In this document: positions 16,601-21,725 of the stretch, one piece after another
Layout: the number at the start of each line of letters is the position of its first letter
Position numbering within the stretch: position 1 is the stretch's first letter
DNA from: Deltaproteobacteria bacterium
GTDB lineage: Bacteria; Desulfobacterota; DSM-4660; Desulfatiglandales; HGW-15
Assembly: GCA_016932235.1 (NCBI GenBank)
Contig: JAFGDF010000192.1
Span: forward strand, 1 to 21,725
Direction: 5' to 3'
Length of the DNA stretch: 21,725 bases
Made by a program: the position numbers and the translations under genes
Notes under the pieces: generated by a model
Told to the model about the DNA's origin: nothing
The model's input: the letters and a program-made list of their open reading frames with translations, nothing else
Databases searched by the model: none

Positions 16601-17801
16601 CGAATTTCCTGCCCGATCCGGTAGTCGCGGCGCCCTTGATCCGTAATCCCGCTTTCTTTTGTTCAGCCATGTTATCGATAGATGAAAATAGTCTCTGAAC
16701 CGCAGCGACCGGTCTGCCGGCGGTGCTTGTGTAGAAACCGGCAAGCACAAGTCCGTCCAGGTTCAGGAGAACGGCTTTTGTACTGGTGGAGCCGATATCC
16801 AAGCCAAGGATAACTTTATAGTCTAACCCCGGTTTCAGTGCTTTATAAATATCCACCTCCACAGGGTATGAAAAACCATTATCGTTCAGGGTGTATTCGT
16901 ATCGGTCAACGGAGACAAACTCAGGGTAATTGGTGAGGGTTAATTTGAGCGGTTCATGAAAATACTTTTTCTGAACAGGCTCACAGCAAAGCATATCGTC
17001 GACAGACTTAAAAGGCATGGAATATTCGCCTGTCCACTCCTCAGCCATAAGGAATGCAGCCCCGATTGCCCCGTAAACGCCCGTTTTATCAACAATGATA
17101 TCCTTCCCGGTAATGGATGCGATATGACGAACTACCGCCCGGTTTTTAGATACTCCGCCTGTGAATATGATAGGGTTAAACTCCTCCTTGTCCATTGACA
17201 GAGTATCCGCGATGTTTCTTGCAAGCCCATAGCATAACCCGTCACAGATCTGTTCCAATGAATACCCTTCCTGTTGTGCGTGCACCAGATCTGTTTTTGC
17301 AAAAACCGCGCACCTCGATGCAATTTTTGGTATGCTCTCCCTGTTGCTGTAGGCCTTATCGCTTAAGACCTCAGTGCTTCGCAGATTAAGCCGTCGAGCC
17401 TGTTGATCAAGAAAACTGCCCGTCCCTGCCGCGCATGAGGTATTGGTTTTGAAACTGCGGTAACGGCCCTTATCATCAAAACCGATTAACCCGAATGCCT
17501 CGCCGCCGACAATCAGGATAGCCCCGATCTTTTGATGAAAGTGGCGAGCCGTCTCGATGACGGCTACCCTGTTGTCATATTGCCGGTCAGCCCTAATGAT
17601 GGAGGGGGTTGAAGATGTGGCGGCGATAAGGCAAAACCGCTTCGGATCAAAATCATTCATCATTTTTATGAATGTTTCCTTGATTTTGCCGTGATGAAAT
17701 TTATAGGCGGTCCTAAAGATCTCTCTTTCGGGATTGACTTCAGCTGTTGATATGGAGACGGATCCGATATCAATTCCAAGTATTTTTAGAGGATTATGCA
17801 T
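13602..17801 (-). CDS. Acyl-CoA dehydratase activase (BcrA/HgdC type), double ASKHA domain plus DUF2229
   Basis: The 1399-residue protein carries two BcrAD_BadFG ATPase domains. The first (about 5-260) has DIGSVSIS and TSCAAGTGSF (C123); the second (about 330-590) has LDIGSTSTKAV, IEIGGQDSK and NVCAAGTGSF (C458). In dimeric HgdC-type activases the Cys of this motif holds a shared [4Fe-4S] cluster and ATP hydrolysis drives low-potential electron transfer to a dehydratase or reductase. Then comes ELCINHC (C612, C615, C619) and GFLCG, a second Cys cluster, followed by a DUF2229 region from about 680 and an HgdB-like C-terminal part with AFCCPSLVTEAMAKEIEK. This full-length fused architecture is widespread in anaerobes, but its partner is unknown; no dehydratase is in the window. 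The start ATG is 9 bases after the response regulator stop, with only a weak GG-rich ribosome site. Confidence 0.9.
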   Translation of the reverse strand: MHNPLKILGIDIGSVSISTAEVNPEREIFRTAYKFHHGKIKETFIKMMNDFDPKRFCLIAATSSTPSIIRADRQYDNRVAVIETARHFHQKIGAILIVGGEAFGLIGFDDKGRYRSFKTNTSCAAGTGSFLDQQARRLNLRSTEVLSDKAYSNRESIPKIASRCAVFAKTDLVHAQQEGYSLEQICDGLCYGLARNIADTLSMDKEEFNPIIFTGGVSKNRAVVRHIASITGKDIIVDKTGVYGAIGAAFLMAEEWTGEYSMPFKSVDDMLCCEPVQKKYFHEPLKLTLTNYPEFVSVDRYEYTLNDNGFSYPVEVDIYKALKPGLDYKVILGLDIGSTSTKAVLLNLDGLVLAGFYTSTAGRPVAAVQRLFSSIDNMAEQKKAGLRIKGAATTGSGRKFAGKIIGADIVIDEITAHARAACEIDPNVDTIIEIGGQDSKFTTLKNGMVTFSIMNNVCAAGTGSFIEEQAGKLGCTLKEYSSRTLGRRSPIVSDRCTVFMERDVNHYLSEGYTADEALASVLHAIRENYLTKVAVEGAIGNTIFFQGATAKNRALVAAFEQRLQKPIHVSRYCHLTGAMGAALTLLDQGVGKTGFRGINLFKKTIKVTSEICELCINHCKITVADIAGEKVAYGFLCGREYDTKRYVNKNLSGFDLLKERKKVFSFEKTAEYSNDITIGIPAALHLFEDLPFWKKFFDELSIRTITSEEYGEALQDGKHIAGAEFCAPLAALHGHVRYLQERSDYVFLPFYLEKKTDEKGVRRQYCYYTQFSTSLISGSGRRREAKRFLTPLVYSIHGLLHRKIELHSILKSITKNGIGFLNVSNAYDKALEYKNSCLSKLRKIYGKESRENKIVHAVLLGRPYTALSRHMNKGIPDIFASLGIKVFFQDMLPCSDENPEFIGNLLKEIHWHYASEILRAAHSVAQSENAYPVMVTSFRCSPDSFVIDYFKNIMEAYEKPYLILQLDEHESSIGYETRIEAAIRSFKNHHSRMIKKKAGVHHPLPFPEKGANLHDRTLVIPNWDNITLKFMVANLKREGIDARVMEESETSIRKSLRLNTGQCLPINIIAQEFVDYVKNHNLDPEKTLLWMVSSQIACNIGLFPYHLKRLLYNYGNGMEKAGVYVGTMSFIDISLRLPINTYFAYMFGGFIRKIGCRIRPYEKQKGITDRVIKESVDILIDAFLGNRSKEETLAEVISWFKTIETSQEKRPKVAIFGDLYVRDNDVMNQDLIHFIEKHNGEVIVTPYSAYVQMIARAYLKKWFFEGKYLEAISSKALMTTVSRLEKVYHKYFGQILGNTMLEYNESHEEILSEYNVRIEHTGESMDNLLKIFYIKKHYPDVSLFVQTSPAFCCPSLVTEAMAKEIEKRTGVPVVSITYDGTAKEKNEALIPYLTYLSRQ

Positions 17802-17810
17802 CCTAACCTA

Positions 17811-18539
17811 TTAATGATCGAAGACATATCCAACCGATCGGAGGCTTTTGAAATATATGGGTTTTTTAGGATCAGGTTCAAAATACTTGCGAAATCTAAC
17901 GATAAAATTATCCACAGTACGGGTAGTAGTTCCCCTGGCATACCCCCAGCCGATTTCAAGGAGTTTTCTTCTTGATAGGGGTCGGCCACGGTTGACGATA
18001 AAAAGTTTCAGAAGCCTGGCTTCCTGTTCGGTCAGACTGATCTCACCGGACGGGCCACGTGCTTTCAGTGACTTAAAATCGATCCTGTTACTGCCGAATA
18101 TATAAACCCCGGGTAGCAAGGAGATTCTGACTTCGCTTGAATCGGAATCCTTTTTGGACCATGCTCCCCTGGTCAGGAGCCGTTCTACCCGGAGCAGGAA
18201 TTCATCCAGATTGAAGGGCTTCGCAATATAATCGTCAACGCCAAATGAAAGACCTGTTATCTTGTCATCCGGATCACCTTTGGCAGAAAGTATTAAAATT
18301 GGAACGCGTTCGTCTTCAAGACGGATATTCCGAAGCACGGATAACCCGTTAATTCCAGGAAGCATGATATCAAGCACAATCAGATCCGGTTGCCATTCCT
18401 TCCATTTTTCCAGGGCGGACTTGCCGTCGCCGGCGATCATTACATAATATCCTTTTAAGGTCAGATTTAATTTCAGACCTTCTGCCAGATGATATTCATC
18501 TTCCACTATAAGGACACGTTTTTTGGATAAATTACCCAT
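17811..18539 (-). CDS. OmpR-family response regulator
   Basis: This 242-residue protein has a receiver domain with the acidic pair E13-D14, phospho-acceptor D57 in VLDIMLPG, S85 in LSAKG and K107 in AKPF. It ends in a winged-helix DNA-binding domain: LTEQEARLLKLFIVNRGR, LSRRKLLEIGWGY, TRTVDNFIVRFRKYF and SVGYVF. A longer reading frame exists upstream, but the ATG at 18539 is chosen. It has AAGG 6 bases before it, starts the receiver fold correctly and overlaps the kinase stop (ATGGGTAA, 8 bases). That overlap is typical of coupled kinase-regulator pairs. Phosphorylated by the adjacent kinase, it should act as a transcription factor. Its targets are not shown; the palindrome upstream of the kinase is a candidate for self-regulation. 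Confidence 0.95.
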   Translation of the reverse strand: MGNLSKKRVLIVEDEYHLAEGLKLNLTLKGYYVMIAGDGKSALEKWKEWQPDLIVLDIMLPGINGLSVLRNIRLEDERVPILILSAKGDPDDKITGLSFGVDDYIAKPFNLDEFLLRVERLLTRGAWSKKDSDSSEVRISLLPGVYIFGSNRIDFKSLKARGPSGEISLTEQEARLLKLFIVNRGRPLSRRKLLEIGWGYARGTTTRTVDNFIVRFRKYFEPDPKKPIYFKSLRSVGYVFDH

Positions 18540-19602
18540 CAATGACCTTGTCAGGATATTGACAGACAAAGTCCGGCAACCTACCGGGTGATTTAAAGGG
18601 AAGGGACAGGATAAAAACAGATCCTTTGCGGCCTTTTTTTGATTCGGCCGTAATCTTGGCCTTATGAATACGGGCGATGCTTTCAACCAGATGAAGGCCA
18701 ATCCCAGTACCTTTTGCCGTCATATCCTCGGAACGTCCGATCTGGTAAAATTTTCTGAAGATTTTCTTGATCTCCGACTTTGGTATCCCTATTCCATTGT
18801 CCTCAAAACGGATCCGCAGTCTCCTGGAATCGGGTTTAAATATGATATCCAGCCGGGGTGTTTCGGATTCATTATACTTGATTGCGTTGGTGACCAGATT
18901 CATTAACAGAATCTCAAACATGGAGAGGCTGATAGGATAAAAGAAGGCCTTTCCCGCAGGATTGTGTGTGGTTATTTTACTTCCAGCAAAAAGGTGGCTG
19001 TTTTTTTCAATGAATTTCTCCACTATCTTAACAACATCTTCAATGATGAACTTACCTTCGTATGTCTTACTCTCTATCTTGGCAAGATCAAGAATATGAT
19101 TGATATTTTGGGATAAACGGTCTGCGTCCTGGACCATATATCTGATGTACTTAATCTGGTCTTCCCTTGAAAGCTCATGTTTCAGGAATGTTTCCAGGTA
19201 AAGTTTCAGCGATGTCACGGGGGTCTTTAATTCATGTGTGAAATTGTCAATGAAGTTTCGCTGAAGACGGTAGAGCTGTATTGTTTTCTGATTGTAAACA
19301 AAGATAACAAACAATCCCATCAGAATGATCCCGACCAGGATGGAGAGCACAAGAATCACCACCCAGGTTTGAGAGGCTAGAACCTGATCGGGATCGACTT
19401 TTGCTTTTTCCAGGACACCTTCAAGCCCCGTGCTGACTTCGACATACCAGTAGATATATAAGATGAGGGACAGGCACACGGCCGATACGGAAAAGATAAA
19501 AATAATAATTGGATGAAGAACCCATTTTAAGTGTTTCATTACCGGGATCCCAGAAAAAACTAGTGCAACGTTATAGAAGCTACCGATATTAAAAGACTTC
19601 AT
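18532..19602 (-). CDS. Membrane sensor histidine kinase with very short sensing loop
   Basis: A 356-residue kinase with two membrane segments (about 28-53 and 80-104) separated by only about 26 residues. There is no recognisable HAMP domain before the HisKA dimerisation helix. H123 in NFTHELKTPV is the phosphorylated His. The ATPase domain has the N box (LMNLVTNAIKYNE, N235, N239), G1 DNGIGIP (from D268), a KFYQIGRSED F-box and G2 GTGIGL (298-303). It should phosphorylate the regulator encoded directly after it. The start at 19602 is preferred because AGGG (19609-19612) lies 6 bases before it; ATG 19608 has AGGG directly abutting, and ATG 19539 is an alternative that still keeps both membrane segments. 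The signal is unknown, and a loop this short suggests that membrane state or a partner protein is sensed. Confidence 0.92.
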   Translation of the reverse strand: MKSFNIGSFYNVALVFSGIPVMKHLKWVLHPIIIFIFSVSAVCLSLILYIYWYVEVSTGLEGVLEKAKVDPDQVLASQTWVVILVLSILVGIILMGLFVIFVYNQKTIQLYRLQRNFIDNFTHELKTPVTSLKLYLETFLKHELSREDQIKYIRYMVQDADRLSQNINHILDLAKIESKTYEGKFIIEDVVKIVEKFIEKNSHLFAGSKITTHNPAGKAFFYPISLSMFEILLMNLVTNAIKYNESETPRLDIIFKPDSRRLRIRFEDNGIGIPKSEIKKIFRKFYQIGRSEDMTAKGTGIGLHLVESIARIHKAKITAESKKGRKGSVFILSLPFKSPGRLPDFVCQYPDKVIDG

Positions 19603-19624
19603 CACCATCCCTGCCGAAAGGGGT

Positions 19625-19651
19625 GGATGATCAGAAGTGTTCTGATGATCC
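19625..19651. promoter_or_regulatory. Near-perfect palindrome before the kinase gene
   Basis: GGATGATCAGAA (19625-19636) and TTCTGATGATCC (19640-19651) are inverted copies with one mismatch, around GTG. The centre TCAGAA/TTCTGA is perfect. It ends 22 bases upstream of the kinase start at 19602, so it could be an operator for the regulator or a leader hairpin. A CCCT (19618-19621 on the other strand) can also pair with the AGGG ribosome site. Confidence 0.45.
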
Positions 19652-19742
19652 CTGTTACCCTTTAAAAACCATCAGGACGTCGACTCTGCTGCGATGCACC
19701 TTTTTTATAATTTCCGCCCCGCATTAAGTGCGCAATAAACTC

Positions 19743-19780
19743 AGTAAATATGATAAATAAAATCGCGGCATTTATTTACT
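19743..19780. repeat. AT-rich inverted repeat
   Basis: AGTAAATA and TATTTACT are perfect inverted copies, 22 bases apart, around a CGCGGC centre, about 140-180 bases upstream of the kinase start. An operator is possible, but the bases are low in complexity. Confidence 0.25.
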
Positions 19781-19980
19781 AGTCGTCGCTATTCTGAATA
19801 TTTAATTCTTATAATTCTATTCCCATCGCAATATAAAAACAATCACTAAAGCCGATTTCTTAAATTATATGTCTAATAAGGGAAAAATTCAGAGTTGCCA
19901 GCGTTCAGGGAATCACTAATGTCCGGTTAGGAAATCACAGTTATCATTAATCCCATAACCGTTCGTATATAGGAGTTATA

Positions 19981-20046
19981 ATGCGATCTTCTAAACGGAT
20001 AAGTCTGTCAGGTAATGGAAGACAATTGATAGGTGATGGTCGATGA
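19981..20046 (+). CDS. Possible 21-residue peptide
   Basis: The ATG has a consensus AGGAG at 19971-19975 with a 5-base spacer. The product MRSSKRISLSGNGRQLIGDG+R is basic, with a GNGR/GDGR repeat. It is on the opposite strand to both neighbours. No family is recognised and no promoter is obvious, so it could be chance. Confidence 0.3.
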   Translation: MRSSKRISLSGNGRQLIGDGR

Positions 20047-20134
20047 AGCAATTCTAAGATCTGCAATAAAAAAGAGCAGTACTCGCGCCTTTTCAACAAA
20101 CTTGTTCAACCGATGAGTTCAGGACAATGAAACA

Positions 20135-20163
20135 CCATCCGGAAAGTTCTAAATTCCGGATGG
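20135..20163 (-). terminator. Hairpin after the radical SAM gene
   Basis: CCATCCGGAA (20135-20144) and TTCCGGATGG (20154-20163) form a perfect 10-base stem with a 9-base loop. It starts 7 bases after the stop of the - strand gene at 20171. The following bases on that strand (TGTTTCATTG) are only mildly T-rich, so the terminator is probable rather than certain. Confidence 0.6.
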
Positions 20164-20170
20164 CGGCTTG

Positions 20171-21725
20171 TTATCGCTCGGCCTGCTCAGACAAACCGTA
20201 TGGAATCTTCAATGTATCCTTTAAAGCATTAGATGTCTTGACCATTTTATCCGCATGTTTAAAGGATTTGTTTAAGGGAAGATATGATGTCTTCGGGGCC
20301 CTGACATCTCCGGAGATCCGGCATCGCAAGTATTCTTTAATGCTGAAGAAGACAACAAGCAAAGATGCAATCCGGGAAAGCAGGTTAATCTTCCCGAACT
20401 GTAAGTCGAATGATTTTTTGATCTGTTTTAGCAGTATTTCACTTTGACGGTTTTGAACGAAAATGGTTGAAGCAGTTAGAAAATATCTCATCATTTTAAG
20501 GCTTTTTTTATAATTTTCGGAACGGCATCGTATTCGTTCATCCGGGTGTCTTACACAATATAAATAACCACCCAGAGTCGTTTTTATGGCTCGCAGCATT
20601 GAGGCGCCATTTCTGTTATAATCGATTTCAAAGGCAAGTCTTAGAAGAGAGTCGGTTTCATCCCGTGAAAATTTATCATGATGAAACCATATCTTCCCCT
20701 GACCGTGCTGTGACTCATAGGGGATATTTTTGATTAATCTCCCCTGTTTTTCGTAGTCATCATAAAGTTTTGTCCCCGGGATAGGTCCAAGCGGTGAGAA
20801 TTGCAGATAATCCGGATTAAGTGAGGTGACAAAGTCTATATCTTCCCAGATCGTATTTTTATCATGTTCCTCGTTGAATAATATCAGTGATGCCAGAACA
20901 CTGATGCCCCTCTTTTTTAATTCCGCGAAAAGGATCTGAAAATCCGTATCCTTATTTTTTGCATATATCTCTTTTTTAGATTCAACCCCGATCCAAACAA
21001 AATTGATACCCAGCCGGATCAGAATATCGAGGTCCCCGATCGACTTCAAGGTTTCCGCGGAACTGAAGATTGCAAAGGTAAAGCGGCGATTATTTTTTTC
21101 CATCAAGTCCAAAAGTTCCAGAGCACGATCCTTCATTTTCAGGAAGTTTTCGTCCAGGACACCGAAATCCGTGATATTCATTTCGTCTTCATACCGGCAG
21201 CACACATCAAAGATATCCTTCCCTGTTTTCAAATATGGAATATACTCGCCAAAGAAATGTGAAGTTGCACAAAAACGGCATTTATTAATGCACCCTACGC
21301 CTGTGATAAGAATACCTGAACTGGGCGCCCATGGAGTACCCATGACCTGCCTGTTGAAAGAACTGTAATGGAGCGGATGCTTGATGGTTTTATTTTTTTC
21401 TTCTCCAAAGAGCTCCCTTAAAAAATACACGCCTTCGCCCTTACATAGAAAATCGTGATCAATCATCGATTCTATATCAGGTATGTTTACACCATGGCCG
21501 CCCAAGATGATCTTTGATTTGGGTGATATTTTGCGTATGGCCCGTGCCATCGCCCTGGCCTTTTTGAAATTGGGTATTATAAAACTGATACCAATGTAAT
21601 CATATCCTTTCTTTAACTCCCGTTTAAATCGTTTAAAACTTGGAAAATCCAGTATTGCTGTGGGCATGTCTATATTTTCCGCTAAAAAATAGAGCCCCTG
21701 GCTTCCATGGTTGAATCTGTAGGAA
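20171..21725 (-). CDS. B12-binding-type radical SAM protein, 5' end missing
   Basis: The frame is open to the right edge (19 codons before the ATG at 21667), so about 517 residues are seen and the N-terminus is cut. The visible N-terminal part is Rossmann-like, as in B12-binding radical SAM proteins (KRELKKGYDYIGISF, IILGGHGVNIP). The family DxHxxG motif is not seen; it may be absent or lie beyond the edge. The radical SAM motif GCINKCRFC has C126, C130 and C133 (counted from ATG 21667), followed by LDENFLKM, WIGVES and PIPGTKLYD, all usual in this fold. A C-terminal extension of about 150 residues with a hydrophobic patch (RIASLLVVFFSI) is not recognised. SAM and a [4Fe-4S] cluster should generate a 5'-deoxyadenosyl radical; the substrate is unknown. 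Confidence 0.88.
   Translation of the reverse strand, partial: SYRFNHGSQGLYFLAENIDMPTAILDFPSFKRFKRELKKGYDYIGISFIIPNFKKARAMARAIRKISPKSKIILGGHGVNIPDIESMIDHDFLCKGEGVYFLRELFGEEKNKTIKHPLHYSSFNRQVMGTPWAPSSGILITGVGCINKCRFCATSHFFGEYIPYLKTGKDIFDVCCRYEDEMNITDFGVLDENFLKMKDRALELLDLMEKNNRRFTFAIFSSAETLKSIGDLDILIRLGINFVWIGVESKKEIYAKNKDTDFQILFAELKKRGISVLASLILFNEEHDKNTIWEDIDFVTSLNPDYLQFSPLGPIPGTKLYDDYEKQGRLIKNIPYESQHGQGKIWFHHDKFSRDETDSLLRLAFEIDYNRNGASMLRAIKTTLGGYLYCVRHPDERIRCRSENYKKSLKMMRYFLTASTIFVQNRQSEILLKQIKKSFDLQFGKINLLSRIASLLVVFFSIKEYLRCRISGDVRAPKTSYLPLNKSFKHADKMVKTSNALKDTLKIPYGLSEQAER

Larger units (their letters stand above)
19652..20170. other. Gap between kinase operon and radical SAM gene
   Basis: No large gene is seen. 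The stretch holds an AT-rich inverted repeat (AGTAAATA 19743-19750, TATTTACT 19773-19780), a 21-codon ORF (19981-20046) and the hairpin at 20135-20163. A convincing sigma-70 promoter for the kinase was not found by eye. Confidence 0.5.

Noticed and set aside
18540..18701. Longer start for the response regulator
   Set aside because: The extra 54 residues precede a normal receiver start, would overlap the kinase by 170 bases and have no better ribosome site than ATG 18539.
20127..20447. 106-codon + strand ORF opposite the end of the radical SAM gene
   Set aside because: It is antisense to a coding region, begins at the terminator hairpin and has no recognised domain.

Overview
The window looks like chromosomal DNA of an anaerobic Gram-negative bacterium, most plausibly a Desulfobacterota (former Deltaproteobacteria) member. 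This is an inference from gene content: a giant NdvB-type cyclic beta-1,2-glucan synthase, a double-domain BcrA/HgdC-type acyl-CoA dehydratase activase, a cobalamin-type radical SAM protein and a stand-alone glycine-rich RRM protein. No rRNA, tRNA, CRISPR array, transposase or integrase was seen.

Left block (1-9499, + strand, GC-rich): the 3' part of a PfkB-family sugar-phosphate kinase, a 105-base gap, then one 2902-residue cyclic glucan synthase with GT84 glycosyltransferase, glycoamylase-like and GH94 phosphorylase-like modules.

Middle block (9500-13600, AT-rich): base composition falls sharply at 9500. Two nearly identical AT-rich promoters (TTGACT, 17 bases, TAAAAT) lie at 9556 and 12291, both reading rightward. 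The first precedes an unrecognised 89-residue ORF with two CxxC pairs. The second precedes a compact cluster of small genes: a 27-codon leader ORF whose stop overlaps the start of an excisionase-type HTH protein, a hairpin-rich gap, a 54-residue basic protein, a 14-codon leader ORF whose stop overlaps the start of an RRM RNA-binding protein, and that RRM gene. Three of these ORFs begin with the same initiation block (AAGGATTA, then ATG). Between the two promoters, on the - strand, lie two unrelated alpha/beta hydrolases: a membrane-anchored serine esterase of the BD-FAE/HSL type and a hydrolase whose predicted nucleophile is cysteine (GYCLGG).

Right block (13602-21725, - strand): a histidine kinase, an OmpR-type response regulator and a 1399-residue acyl-CoA dehydratase activase lie head to tail. 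The kinase and regulator overlap by 8 bases and the regulator and activase are 9 bases apart, so they are probably one transcript. A near-perfect palindrome sits just before the kinase start. A further 562-base gap, holding one 21-codon ORF with a good ribosome binding site, separates this operon from a B12-type radical SAM gene that runs off the right edge. Its own terminator-like hairpin follows its stop codon.

The most noteworthy items are the leader-ORF/RRM/HTH cluster with its duplicated promoter, the two-component system tied to an activase, and the Cys-nucleophile hydrolase.
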